A stretch of DNA of 64,000 bases from Acidobacteria bacterium RIFCSPLOWO2_12_FULL_66_21 (GCA_001767455.1 MELC01000075.1:62001-126000); one strand, 5' to 3'. Positions 45,011-54,261 are shown, counted from the stretch's first letter. A program made the numbers and translations. Notes: generated by a model not told the origin, from the sequence alone.

Positions 45011-46561
45011 ATGCCCCAGCCGACGCGTGTGAATCGCCGCGAGTTTCTGAAGGCCTCGTCCGCCGCGCTCGTCGCAGTGCCGGTCACCTCCTGCATCGCG
45101 AAGCCGATGCCGGTCCGGTCGGTCTACCGCTCGCTCATTCCCGATGACACGACGGCCACGCTCGTCAACGACGTCCATTCGCAGTTGAACGCGACCCGTG
45201 TCGCGGCCATCGTGCGGCCCGCCAGCGTTGACGAGCTGGCCGCGGCCGTCCGCGGAGCGGCCGAGATCGGGCGTCCCGTGGCGATCGCGGGCGGACGGCA
45301 CGCCATGGGAGGCCAGCAGTTCGCCGAGGACGCGCTGCTCGTGGACACGCGAGCGTTGAACCGGCTGCACGACCTCGATCCCGCGGCCGGAATCGTGACG
45401 GCCGACGCCGGCATCCAGTGGCCGGAGCTCATCGCCGGTCTTCAGGCCGCCCAGGAGGGACGGGCGGCGCAGTGGGGCATCGTTCAGAAGCAGACCGGAG
45501 CCGATCGCCTCAGCCTGGCGGGCGCGCTGGCGTGCAACGCTCACGGGCGCGGCCTCACCCTCGGGCCGATCATCCAGCAGGTCGAGAGCTGCGACCTGCT
45601 CGACGTCCGCGGCAACGTGCGCACCTGCTCGCGGCAGGAGAACGCCGATCTGTTCCGCCTGGCCATCGGCGGCTACGGTCTGTTCGGTGTCATCACTCGC
45701 GTGCGGCTGCGGCTCCGGCCGCGCGTCAAGGTGCGCCGCGTCGTCGTGCTCGCCGAGACGCGCGGCATCAGCGAGCGATTCGAGGAGCGGATCCGCGACG
45801 GTTATCTGTACGGCGATTACCAGTTCGCCACGGACGCGACGCGTGACAGCTTCCTCGCGCGCGGGATCTTCTCCTGCTATCAGCCCGTGCCGGACGGCAC
45901 TCCGCTGACGCTGAACCCGACGCGCTTCGACCCCGAGGACTGGGCACGGCTCACGTTCTACTCCCACCGGTACAAGCGCCGCGCGTTCCAGGTGTACTCG
46001 TCGCGCTACCTGCGGACGTCCGGGCAGATCTACTGGGCGGACTCGCAGCTCTCGGCCGCCTACGTCGACGGGTACCATGCCGATCTCGACCGCGCGCTCG
46101 GCGCGCGCGTCCCGGCAACGGAGATGATCACCGAGACGTATGTCGAGCGTCCGCGCCTCGAGGCGTTCATGCAGGACGCGGCGCGCGAGCTCGGCGCGCG
46201 CCGGGCGAACGTCGTCTACGGCACCGTCCGCATGATCGAGCCGGACACCGAGAGCTATCTGGCGTGGGCGACGGGGCGGTTTGCATGCGTCATCTTCAAT
46301 CTGCACGTCGAGCACACGCCGGCGGCGATCGACGCGGCGGCCGGCGCCTTCCGCGCGCTCATCGACCTGGCCATCGCGCATGGCGGCCGCTACTACCTGA
46401 CGTACCACCGGTGGGCGCGGCGCGATCAGGTGGAGCGCTGCTACCCGCAGATGCCGGCGTTCCTCGGGCTCAAGCGGCAGCACGATCCGGCGGAAGTCTT
46501 CCAGAGCACCTGGTACCGCCACTACCGGACGATGTTCACGAGGGCCCAAGCGGACCTCTAA
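45011..46561 (+). CDS. Tat-exported FAD-linked oxidoreductase
   Basis: A 516-residue protein with twin-arginine leader NRREFLKASSAALVA, a lipobox-like TSCIA, and a PCMH-type FAD domain: RPASVDELAAAVRGA, GRPVAIAGGRHAMGGQ, and LACNAHGRGLTLGP. The C-terminal part matches alditol/sugar-lactone oxidase-like proteins. The substrate is unknown. It probably acts in the periplasm. Confidence 0.87.
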   Translation: MPQPTRVNRREFLKASSAALVAVPVTSCIAKPMPVRSVYRSLIPDDTTATLVNDVHSQLNATRVAAIVRPASVDELAAAVRGAAEIGRPVAIAGGRHAMGGQQFAEDALLVDTRALNRLHDLDPAAGIVTADAGIQWPELIAGLQAAQEGRAAQWGIVQKQTGADRLSLAGALACNAHGRGLTLGPIIQQVESCDLLDVRGNVRTCSRQENADLFRLAIGGYGLFGVITRVRLRLRPRVKVRRVVVLAETRGISERFEERIRDGYLYGDYQFATDATRDSFLARGIFSCYQPVPDGTPLTLNPTRFDPEDWARLTFYSHRYKRRAFQVYSSRYLRTSGQIYWADSQLSAAYVDGYHADLDRALGARVPATEMITETYVERPRLEAFMQDAARELGARRANVVYGTVRMIEPDTESYLAWATGRFACVIFNLHVEHTPAAIDAAAGAFRALIDLAIAHGGRYYLTYHRWARRDQVERCYPQMPAFLGLKRQHDPAEVFQSTWYRHYRTMFTRAQADL

Positions 46562-46570
46562 GGCGGCTCC

Positions 46571-47749
46571 CTATTTTCTATTCGGAATGACTGGTTGAGA
46601 TTTCGCGAAGACGATGTAAGAGCTGGAACGGCCGGCGTTGAAGTACCTCGCGGTCCGGCCTGCCAGTCTGTCGGTCCCATGAATGGACTGGTCGCCGACG
46701 ACTTGCGGATACCAGCTCTGGCCCGCTTCGATGATCTTCTTCGGGACGGCCCACGAGAGCGGGTTGGACGGGTCGTTGCTGGACGTCAGGTAGATTCCCT
46801 CGGTCGTGTAGTTTCCGCCCTTTGACCGGCTCATGAGGATCACGTACGTCTGCAGGTCCACGTTCCAGTGAATGGACGGACCCCAGTACCCGTTGTTACT
46901 GGCGCTTTGCCACGACACTTTACGCGAGTCATCGAGGGGAGTGCTCCAGCCGCCCAGTCCCCTCTCCGTCCAATACCCGGCGTACCACTTCAGCACCCTG
47001 GATTGCCCGGTCTGCTCGTCGATCGGGCGATCGCGGTCGATCCAGAGCATGCGCGCGAAGGAGATGCCCTGCTCCTGGACCGAGCCGCTGTAATTGGAGA
47101 AGAAGAAATACGCGTAGTGATCCGCGGGATCGGTATTGTTGTCCAGGATCACCGAGAAGTCGCCCACGCCGCCCGCCGTGACGGGGTGATCGGTGTTGCA
47201 GCCGGGCACGCCGCCGCGCGGCGTGAGAACGATTCCCAGGTCCTGCCACGTCGTGCCGTTCGTATCGGAAAAGGCGGCGCCGATGACCGGGTAGAACCGC
47301 TGTCCTTTGGGACACTGCAGCACGAACTCCGCGTGATACCAGCCGTACACCCTGCCGGCGGACTCGTCCGGAATGACCGATTCCATCCAGGCGCCCGCAT
47401 GCAGGTCGTCGAGGTAAACGGAGTTCTTCCCGGGCGCGACCTCGGGCATGTCCACCAGCTTTTCGAGCGACGGCCCTTTCGACAGCCGCGGTTGTCCGTT
47501 GAAGGAATTCAGAAGATAGAACTGATCGTCCATCCAGAATGACGGACTGTTGCTGTCGGTCGCGTTGGGGAACTTCACCGTCGTCGCCAGCACGAACTGC
47601 ACGTCCACGACGCTGCGCGGCACGGCGATGCCGACTATCTCGCGCTGAGTCGCCGCCGGAGTGACGGCGACGAGGACGGCGACCGCAACGAGCGCGAACA
47701 TCGTTGCAGTCCTGAGCTGAACGCCGGAGGACCGGTTTGCACTTGACAT
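46571..47749 (-). CDS. Secreted hypothetical protein, propeller-like
   Basis: 392 residues with a signal peptide from Met at 47749 (RTATMFALVAVAVLVAVTPA). The mature part has repeated beta-strand segments with aromatic-Asp motifs (SFWMDDQFYLLNSF, YFFFSNYSGS, GYWGPSIHWNVDL), reminiscent of five-bladed GH43/sialidase-like propellers. No catalytic triad is clear to me. It converges with the FAD oxidase gene, separated by 9 bp. Confidence 0.65.
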   Translation of the reverse strand: MSSANRSSGVQLRTATMFALVAVAVLVAVTPAATQREIVGIAVPRSVVDVQFVLATTVKFPNATDSNSPSFWMDDQFYLLNSFNGQPRLSKGPSLEKLVDMPEVAPGKNSVYLDDLHAGAWMESVIPDESAGRVYGWYHAEFVLQCPKGQRFYPVIGAAFSDTNGTTWQDLGIVLTPRGGVPGCNTDHPVTAGGVGDFSVILDNNTDPADHYAYFFFSNYSGSVQEQGISFARMLWIDRDRPIDEQTGQSRVLKWYAGYWTERGLGGWSTPLDDSRKVSWQSASNNGYWGPSIHWNVDLQTYVILMSRSKGGNYTTEGIYLTSSNDPSNPLSWAVPKKIIEAGQSWYPQVVGDQSIHGTDRLAGRTARYFNAGRSSSYIVFAKSQPVIPNRK

Positions 47750-47900
47750 GAAACACCCGAAAGACAAATTGATGACAAATGGAAGAATGACAATGTGAGC
47801 ACTCGCAAAACTGCGTGACTCTTGTTTGACCAGCCTGAGCACCCGGAGGTTGGGTCTGAGCGGCTTGACACCCTGTCCACGGACCCGGAAGACTGCAGTC

Positions 47901-48734
47901 ATGGGTCATCGGGCGCTGATGGCGGCGATCGTCCTCGCTCTGATCGTCGCGTGCGGGAGGGACCGGCAGCGGCGGTCGATCACGCTGGGGACGACGACCA
48001 GCGTCGGCAACTCGGGGCTGCTTGACACACTTCTGCCACGGTTTCAGCAACAGCACGGCATCGCCGTTCGAGCGCACCTTGTCGGAAGCGGCCTGGCCGT
48101 TCGGATGTTGTCCCGCGGCGATGTTGACGTCGTCGTCAGCCACGCCCCGTCGCTCGAAACAGCGGCCCTTCGCGATCGTCCGGGCTGGCGCTACCGGAAG
48201 ATCATGTACAACGACTTCGTCCTGACCGGCCCGCCGGATGATCCCGCGCACGTGGGGGCATCGCCGACCGTGGAAGAGGCCATGCGCCGCATCGCGAGGT
48301 CCCCCGTCAGGTTCCTCTCGCGGGGTGACGAGTCGGGCACGCACCAGCGGGAGCAGGAACTGTGGGCGCTCGCCGGCGAACGGCCGTCGAGCGAGCGGCT
48401 GGTGATCGCAGGGGCGGGAATGGGATCGACGCTTCGCGTCGCGAGCGAGACCGGCGCGTACACGCTCACCGATCGCGCCACGTTTGGTCAGCTCGCGTCA
48501 ACGCTGCGACTGCGGATCCTGTTCGAGGGAGGGCTGCGTCTTCTGAACACGTACGCCGTCATCGTCAACACGCAAGGGCCGCGGGCGGCCGATGCGTCCG
48601 CCTTCGCCGAGTGGCTCACTGACGGCGACGGCCGTCGCCTCACTGCCGAATACCGGCTGCCTGGCGGCGTCCCCGCCTTTCGCGTGTGGCCGACCGGCCA
48701 GGCCCGAGAAAATCCAGCCGACGTTCCGCGGTAA
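47901..48734 (+). CDS. Tungstate/molybdate-type ABC substrate-binding lipoprotein
   Basis: 277 residues; ATG at 47901 gives a lipoprotein signal with lipobox VACG. The mature part matches TupA-like binding proteins (LGTTTSVGNSGLLDTLLP, VVVSHAPSLE, FLSRGDESGTH, TLTDRATFGQL). Homologues bind oxyanions such as tungstate in the periplasm. No permease or ATPase gene is adjacent in the window. Confidence 0.8.
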   Translation: MGHRALMAAIVLALIVACGRDRQRRSITLGTTTSVGNSGLLDTLLPRFQQQHGIAVRAHLVGSGLAVRMLSRGDVDVVVSHAPSLETAALRDRPGWRYRKIMYNDFVLTGPPDDPAHVGASPTVEEAMRRIARSPVRFLSRGDESGTHQREQELWALAGERPSSERLVIAGAGMGSTLRVASETGAYTLTDRATFGQLASTLRLRILFEGGLRLLNTYAVIVNTQGPRAADASAFAEWLTDGDGRRLTAEYRLPGGVPAFRVWPTGQARENPADVPR

Positions 48735-48774
48735 GGTGCTGACGTAGCCCGCTCTTTCGCAGGGACGGCGCCCT

Positions 48775-49725
48775 TTACTCGAGCGGGATGCGGCTCTTGT
48801 TCTGCGCGAGCCACCGATCGAAGGTCTGGAGCGCCGGGTTGAGCGCGCGGGCGACGTCCAGATTGCGGGCGCCGCAGTACTCTTTCTCGAAGTCGCGCTT
48901 GAACTGGAACATGTTGCCCAGATCCTCGGCTCCGGGGAAGCCGAAGCTTCGGTACGCCTCGGGCGTCACCGAGTTGTATCGCACCTCCTGGCCGAGCGCC
49001 CGGGTGAAAGAGGCGGCCATCTGCGCGCCGGTCAGGTGCTCGCCGGCGATTCCCACTGTCCTGCCGATGAACTCGCTGCCCCGCTTGAAGAGGCCGTACG
49101 CGCACCTGCCGATGTCTTCGGCCGCCATCCCCGGCAGCTTCGCGTCGCCCATCGGGAGCGTCAACGCCAGCGTGCCATCGGGGCCCTTCCTGGGGCCCAT
49201 CCCGAAGTAGATGAAGTTCTCCCAGTAGAACGACGTCAGCAGGAACGTCGTCGGCGCGCCGAGCTCGGTGAAAGCGGAGTTGCCTTCGGCCTTGGCGTCG
49301 AAGTGCGGGACCTTGTACTTGCCCATCAACGTGGGCATGCGGTTGTCATTGAGCGGCACCCATTTGCGCGTGTCCTCGAAGGTGGACCAGATGGCGTGGT
49401 GGACGCCGGCGTGCTTCGCGGCTTGCGCCATGGCGCGGGCCCCGGCGATTTCCTTCTCGGGCGAGAAGTGCGCCCAGAAGAAGGTCACGCAGTAGGCGCC
49501 GTGGGCGCCCGCGAAGGCCCGCTTCAGGCTCTCGAGATCGTCGAGGTCCGCGGCGACGATCTCGGCGCCCTGGGCCGCCAGCGCGCGCGCCTTGTCGGAG
49601 TGGACGTCGCGCGTCAGTGCGCGCGCCGTGAACGGACCGCTCTTGTCGTTGAGAATGGCGCGGACCAATCCGCCGCCCTGCGCGCCGGTCGCGCCCACCA
49701 CCGCGATGATCTTCTTGTCAGCCAC
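48775..49725 (-). CDS. NmrA-like NAD(P)-binding protein
   Basis: A 316-residue atypical SDR with the Rossmann motif AVVGATGAQGGGLVRAIL and the NmrA-type PTTFLLTSFYWENFIYF. It lacks the catalytic YxxxK of classical SDRs, like redox sensors and quinone/isoflavone reductase-like proteins. AGGAGG upstream of GTG 49725 fixes the start. Confidence 0.87.
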   Translation of the reverse strand: MADKKIIAVVGATGAQGGGLVRAILNDKSGPFTARALTRDVHSDKARALAAQGAEIVAADLDDLESLKRAFAGAHGAYCVTFFWAHFSPEKEIAGARAMAQAAKHAGVHHAIWSTFEDTRKWVPLNDNRMPTLMGKYKVPHFDAKAEGNSAFTELGAPTTFLLTSFYWENFIYFGMGPRKGPDGTLALTLPMGDAKLPGMAAEDIGRCAYGLFKRGSEFIGRTVGIAGEHLTGAQMAASFTRALGQEVRYNSVTPEAYRSFGFPGAEDLGNMFQFKRDFEKEYCGARNLDVARALNPALQTFDRWLAQNKSRIPLE

Positions 49726-49888
49726 AGCGAGCCTCCTTCTCGTATGACATGGTCAGCGTCGTTCGTACCCCTTCAAGAATCTCGCAGACCTGGCGGCCGT
49801 AGCTCGCGGGTTATCAAGCGCAAGCGAAGGAGAGTGCGCCTTCGCGCTCCGCGCTACGGCGCGACAGCCTTCGCCGGGATGCTGGCTT

Positions 49889-49906
49889 GCCGAGCCGTAG
49901 CTCGGC
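49889..49906. repeat. Hairpin downstream of tRNA-Ser
   Basis: GCCGAGC-CGTA-GCTCGGC, 22 bp past the tRNA-Ser 3' end, embedded in a GC-rich stretch of short inverted repeats (49800-49925). Could terminate or process the tRNA transcript. Confidence 0.5.
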
Positions 49907-49927
49907 GCGCCAGCGCCGAGCGAAGGC

Positions 49928-50017
49928 TGGCGGAGAGAGTGGGATTCGAACCCACGGTAGAGTTTCCCCTACACACGCTTTCCAAGCGTGCTCCTTCAAC
50001 CACTCGGACATCTCTCC
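49928..50017 (-). tRNA. tRNA-Ser (anticodon GGA)
   Basis: A 90-nt type II tRNA with encoded CCA, long variable arm (TGTAGGGGAAACTCTAC region), T arm GGTTCGAATCC, and anticodon loop TTGGAAA. Its D-arm segment recurs at 52916-52933. Confidence 0.95.
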
Positions 50018-50248
50018 GGTTGAGTGGAATCAACAATTTGCGACGGCCCGAACCAAATCATCGCAGAATTGTGTCAGACGTCCTAATCTGCGCAAATCGT
50101 TTACGGCTGCCATCCCGACCACCGCGGAAGCGATCGTCGCGTGCCGCATCGTTGTGCTAGTCGCAAGCGTCACCCGGCACGAAGACTTATGTCCAGGTGC
50201 AGTGCAGCGACTCGACGTCAGGCTGCGTTTGGCAGTCGAACGCGAAGG

Positions 50249-51058
50249 TCACGTGCTGGTCGTGCCGCCGTTCGCCGGAATCCACCGAGTTTCTTGAATG
50301 TCCACTGCGATGCCATCGACTGACAAGGTGTGCACCCAAAACCCAGAACCGCGTGACCTGTCGCGCGCGTCGCCGAGCGTCGACGATGGTGCCGAGACTA
50401 CGCGAAATGCGTCGGCGGCCGATGCCATGTACCCGATGTGACGATGACCGTTGAACGCGACGGTCCTCGGCCGTCGCAACAGCGCCCGCAGCACGAAGCT
50501 GCCGTCCAGCAGAAGGAGGCCGCGCTCGTCGAATGCTCCACTCGCGTGCGGGGGCAACGCGATGTGATGATGCAGCGCAAACACCAGCGGTTCAGTCGCG
50601 AGCTGCTCGACCATTTGCGTTACACGCGCGACTTGACGCGGCGACACGGCACCGAATGCGTTGCCGGCAATCGTTCCAGACGTCGCGTTCGAGTCGATTA
50701 CGACGATGCTGACGGGCGACCCGGAAATGCTGACGAACTGCGGAAAGAGACTCTCCCAGAACTCGGCGAACTTGGCAAATACGGATTCGTCGTTTAGCGG
50801 CTCCGCTTCGTCGAAGTCGAGCCCCACTCCAAGGAGCTGCACCTGACGCCGGAAGAGCCGCAGCAGCTCGTCGCGGTCCCTCAGCACGTCGCGGAGCGGC
50901 CGCACCCGCCCAGCGTCATCGACCACGCGCGTGCGGTCGCCCTGGATGAGATCGAGGGCGACCAGGAACCTAAACTGCCGCAACGCGCGGTCGACGTGCG
51001 AGCTGGCGAAATCCCACGCGACGTACCGGATGTTCAGATCGTGGTTTCCCGGAACTAG
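50249..51058 (-). pseudogene. Calcineurin-like metallophosphoesterase, 5'-truncated
   Basis: Reads LVPGNHDLNIRYVAWDF (metal-binding GNHD), later FALHHHIALPPH, and NGHRHIGYM with the GHxH motif. These are the middle and last motifs of the family. The first motif (D-x-H) and the start codon are missing: a stop (TAG) lies one codon before LVPG, 11 bp from the DUF433 start. So the 5' third has been replaced. The C-terminus looks complete. Confidence 0.82.
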
Positions 51059-51068
51059 CTAAGCTAGA

Positions 51069-51314
51069 ATGGATTTCGAGATGGCTGAAGAGCTGATCGC
51101 CTCCGATCCGAAGATTCTCGGCGGCAAACCGTGCGTCCGCGCGACGCGATTGAGCGTCGAGCTCCTCCTCGAACTGGCGGCGAGCGGTGCGACGCCGGAG
51201 CAGATTCTCGCGCAGTACCCGCAGCTCACGCAGGATGGCTTGGCGGCGGCGTTTCGGTATGCCGCAGACGTGCTGAAGGGCGAGCACGTCTGGGATCTGA
51301 AGACCACCGCGTGA
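51069..51314 (+). CDS. DUF433 antitoxin-like protein
   Basis: An 81-residue protein with DUF433 features: DPKILGGKPCVRATRLSVEL, LLELAASGATPEQILAQYP, then LTQDGLAAAFRYAADVL. The family is usually an antitoxin paired with a DUF5615 PIN-like toxin. The following gene is the truncated toxin, overlapping by GTGA (51311-51314). Confidence 0.88.
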   Translation: MDFEMAEELIASDPKILGGKPCVRATRLSVELLLELAASGATPEQILAQYPQLTQDGLAAAFRYAADVLKGEHVWDLKTTA

Positions 51315-51421
51315 GGCCAGTCGACCTTCCCCTTCTGACCGACGAGAACATCGCCGCTGACGTGGTCGCGGGCCTCGGGCACGAGGTTGCGACGTACGGT
51401 CGGCCGAGGAGGAACGGCTGA
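51311..51421 (+). pseudogene. DUF5615 PIN-like toxin, 3'-truncated
   Basis: Only 36 residues remain. PLLTDENIAADVVAGLGHEV is the conserved N-terminal segment with the first catalytic acidic pair of this PIN-like family; the natural protein is about 110-120 residues. The rest is lost after about 51400, where random sequence leads to a stop. The antitoxin gene stays intact. The region 51422-51639 carries no clear gene. Confidence 0.75.
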
Positions 51422-51639
51422 TCGGTGCACCGCTTTCAGTCGGGCGGCCACGGGTTCGGGATGACCAAACGGTTCAGCACCAGCGATCACTGGATCTACG
51501 AAGCTGATCTCGGACGACCATGCGAAGGCGATTCACCGCGTTACCCACGCACGTCACGACGTAACGACAAGAATACTCGGCAAGCAGCCGCGCGCTCCCT
51601 ACTTCCATAGCAGTGTCTTCGACAAGTGGAGTCGTATCG

Positions 51640-52914
51640 ATGAAGAACATGGTCACGGTCCTCACGATGATCATTGCGCTGTCCGTCAGTTCCGTCTTCG
51701 CGGAGGACTGGCCGTGGCTTTATGGACCGCGCAGGGACCACACCTCGGAGCAGAAGGGCCTCCTGCGGGCTTGGCCGCAGGCAGGCCCGAAGGTGCTCTG
51801 GAGTGTCCCGGTGGGCGCCGGTTTCGGCGGACCCGCTGTGAGTGCCGGGAACGTGTATGTGTTGGATCGAGACGAGAGCGCAGGCGACACGCTGCGCGTG
51901 CTCGATCTCGCGAGTGGTCAGGAGCTGTGGACGTTCGCCTACGAGGCCCCGGGCCGCTTCATGTTCGCCGGCTCGCGCACGACGCCGACCGTGGACGGCG
52001 AGCACGTCTATACCGTCGGACCCATGGGAGATCTGTACGCGATCAGCACGAAGACACGAAGGCCCGCCTGGCGCAAGAACATCTGGAAGGACTTCGGGGG
52101 CGCCGAACTGCCGCAATGGGCGATCGTGCAGAACCCGGTGATTTACGGCGATCTGCTGATTGTGGCGCCTCAGACCTCAGAGGCCGGTGTCGTGGCCTAC
52201 GACAAGCTGACCGGCGCGGTGAGATGGAAGTCGGCGGCGTTGTCCGGGATCCCGGGATACGTGACCCCGTCGATCGCCAGAGTGGCTGGAGAAGACCACT
52301 TGGTGATGATCACCGCGGCCGCCGGACGAGGTCGTAATGCCAGGGACGGCAGCGTCAACGGCCTCGACCCGCGCAGCGGGAAAGTGCTGTGGACCTACAC
52401 AAACTGGCAGTGCATCATCCCGGTTCCGCAGGCGGTCGACGCTGGTCAAGGGCGCGTGCTCATCACGGGTGGCTATGGGGCTGGCGCGGCGATGATCAAG
52501 GTGGAGAAGAAGGGGGATGGCACGTTTGGCGTCGCCGAAGTGTTCAAGAACCCGGATTTTGGCGCGCATACGCAGCCGCCGGTTCTGCACGACGGTCACT
52601 TCTACGCGCAATACACGACCAACGAGCGCAGCGACGGTCTCGTGGCCATGAGCATGGGTGGCCAGATCAAATGGAAGACGGAACAACAGCCGCGGTTCGT
52701 CCGCGGCGGCTCCATTCTCGCCGACGGTTTGATGCTGATGACGGACGGCAACACGAAGCTGTATCTCGTCGAGCCGAGCCCCGCTGGCTTCAAGCCGCTT
52801 GCGAGCGCCGTGATTCTCGATCCCGGCGACAACTGGGCGCCGCTCGCGCTGGTTGACGGCAAGCTGCTCGTGCGCGGGCAGAAGGAGCTGAAGGTGCTGC
52901 AGGTCGCCCAGTGA
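51640..52914 (+). CDS. Secreted PQQ-like beta-propeller protein
   Basis: 424 residues: signal peptide to about residue 20 (VFAEDW), then repeated PQQ-type blades with strands such as PAVSAGNVYVLDRD, TPTVDGEHVYTVG, DLYAISTKTRRPAW and LKVLQVAQ. Resembles outer-membrane-assembly or quinoprotein-like propellers (WLYGPRRDHTSEQKG at the N-terminus is typical). No cofactor site is evident. Confidence 0.85.
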   Translation: MKNMVTVLTMIIALSVSSVFAEDWPWLYGPRRDHTSEQKGLLRAWPQAGPKVLWSVPVGAGFGGPAVSAGNVYVLDRDESAGDTLRVLDLASGQELWTFAYEAPGRFMFAGSRTTPTVDGEHVYTVGPMGDLYAISTKTRRPAWRKNIWKDFGGAELPQWAIVQNPVIYGDLLIVAPQTSEAGVVAYDKLTGAVRWKSAALSGIPGYVTPSIARVAGEDHLVMITAAAGRGRNARDGSVNGLDPRSGKVLWTYTNWQCIIPVPQAVDAGQGRVLITGGYGAGAAMIKVEKKGDGTFGVAEVFKNPDFGAHTQPPVLHDGHFYAQYTTNERSDGLVAMSMGGQIKWKTEQQPRFVRGGSILADGLMLMTDGNTKLYLVEPSPAGFKPLASAVILDPGDNWAPLALVDGKLLVRGQKELKVLQVAQ

Positions 52915-52915
52915 G

Positions 52916-52933
52916 GTGCTCCTTCAACCACTC
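52916..52933. repeat. 18-bp copy of part of tRNA-Ser
   Basis: GTGCTCCTTCAACCACTC is identical to 49988-50005 in tRNA-Ser(GGA) (D-arm and start of the anticodon stem), in the same orientation. It lies two bases after the PQQ protein stop. May mark the far end of an integrated stretch. Confidence 0.8.
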
Positions 52934-52987
52934 TCCCGAGCGGCCAGATTGCTCCAGCGCCACCCGAACGCATGTCGACGATGAGAG

Positions 52988-53353
52988 TTAACGCCTGGCT
53001 CGTCGTTTTGGGCGGACAAATTCCGCGACCTCATCCTCGGTGATCTGTTCGGTTGTCTTCTCGAGCAGAAGGGCCGCAAGCTGCATCGGTTCGACGCGGA
53101 CACCCCCCTGTTCGCGAACCTTCGCGGAGATCATCTCGAGGCGCTTGAGCGTCCGGGGCGCGAGTGGAACGAGCCGACGCTCGATCCAGCGCGGGTCGGT
53201 TGGCCGCCCGCCACCGGCTGGTACGCGGAACCGAGCTTCGATGTCCGCCAACAACTGCATCGCCCCGAAGTAGCCACCTCTTGCGGAGACCCTTCCTGCG
53301 CGTTCCGCTCCCAGCGCGAGCGCGATCTTGTCCATGTTCAGGTGCGTTTTCAT
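52988..53353 (-). CDS. Hypothetical protein, unknown pair partner
   Basis: A 121-residue protein I do not recognise. Helical with a basic end, includes a motif WIERRLVPLAPRTLKRLEMI and an acidic helix near the C-terminus. Starts three bases after the stop of the upstream gene (53357), so the two form an operon. Size and pairing suggest a regulatory or toxin-antitoxin-like role, not proven. Confidence 0.55.
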   Translation of the reverse strand: MKTHLNMDKIALALGAERAGRVSARGGYFGAMQLLADIEARFRVPAGGGRPTDPRWIERRLVPLAPRTLKRLEMISAKVREQGGVRVEPMQLAALLLEKTTEQITEDEVAEFVRPKRRARR

Positions 53354-53356
53354 ACT

Positions 53357-53797
53357 CTACTCCCCGGCAAAGTCGCGGATGGCGAGGTACTCGTCCCCAA
53401 TCACCAAACCGATCTCGCCCTGACGCGCATCGCGTCCCATCCTCCTGCAGAAGCTCGCGAGCTCGGCGAGCTTCCGGGGATTCTGAATGTCGCCGGGCGT
53501 CGTGTAACAGTGGATGACGACGGGCTCGTCTTTGACGAGCACTCCGCCTCGTTCGTCATCGCGCCAGATGCCCTTCGCCTTCGGATATGCCGTTGCCCCT
53601 CCGAACACGCGCCCGAACATGTCCAGCGCGGCGTCGACCCAGTGGTTTTGGTTCACGGCCGTCGTGCCGTCACGTTCGACGCTTGGCACGAACAGAACGA
53701 CCAGGATGCTCTTGCGGCCTTCGCGGAGCGCGGCCCTTTGCGGTCCCGACGGCCGCTTCTTCGCCACACGATCAATATAGATCGTGATCTCTTGCAA
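53357..53797 (-). CDS. Hypothetical protein, unknown pair partner
   Basis: 146 residues, TTG start. An alpha/beta protein with segments KSILVVLFVPSVERDG, DMFGRVFGGATAYPKAKGIW and CYTTPGDIQNPRKLAELAS. No family assigned. A dyad (GATC around 53770-53790) lies at the start. Followed immediately by the 121-residue gene. Confidence 0.55.
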   Translation of the reverse strand: MQEITIYIDRVAKKRPSGPQRAALREGRKSILVVLFVPSVERDGTTAVNQNHWVDAALDMFGRVFGGATAYPKAKGIWRDDERGGVLVKDEPVVIHCYTTPGDIQNPRKLAELASFCRRMGRDARQGEIGLVIGDEYLAIRDFAGE

Positions 53798-53912
53798 CGC
53801 AAGCGTCTCGGTCCGTAGGGTGCGCGATCGCGTGACCGCGCGTCGCTCGGCGAAGATGGTGCGCCGGGAGCCGAACCGGCGGCGTCAGGATGCGGGGCGA
53901 GTCTTCCGGATT

Positions 53913-54039
53913 GCGTGCGAGATCGACGGCCGTGACGTGCATCATCTGGAGGGGAAGCCAAAGGTCCGCAGTCTGGTGAAACAATCAACGAGAGTTGCAA
54001 ATTGCCTCGGCGCTTACGCGTCTCCGCATGACCTACCAT
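53913..54039 (+). repeat. Direct repeat R1 (127 bp)
   Basis: About 90 percent identical to R2 at 63645-63773, same orientation, with a one-base indel (GGGGAAG versus GGGGAAAG) among few changes. It has open frames on both strands but no convincing protein. Lies upstream of the unknown gene pair. Confidence 0.88.
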
Positions 54040-54095
54040 GGTCGCAAAGAACCCACAAATCGACTGAACCGGCCGCGTGTACCATGCCTCTTAGA

Positions 54096-54144
54096 CCGTT
54101 ATGCGGCGCGCGACGAGAATTTCGTTCTCGTTGCCGCATAACGG
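54096..54144. repeat. Large hairpin
   Basis: 12-bp arms CCGTTATGCGGC (54096-54107) and GCCGCATAACGG (54133-54144), plus inner arms ACGAGAA and TTCTCGT around a 5-base loop. Perfect outer stem. Followed by GC-rich repeats including the hairpin CTGGGGC-GGA-GCCCCAG (54214-54230). Function unknown. Confidence 0.75.
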
Positions 54145-54261
54145 CGGCGCGCACGGCGCGCCCGTGAGGGAGCGGAGCGGGGGTGGGGCCCCCGCGAGCG
54201 ACCGAACCGGGGTCTGGGGCGGAGCCCCAGTCTAGTCTGTAGCGGGCTGACATCAGCCCAG

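Noticed and set aside
54096-54144. attC-like integron site because of GTTATGC and GCATAAC
   Set aside because: The order of the two boxes is opposite to that of an attC site, the stem has no characteristic extrahelical bases, and no integron integrase is present.
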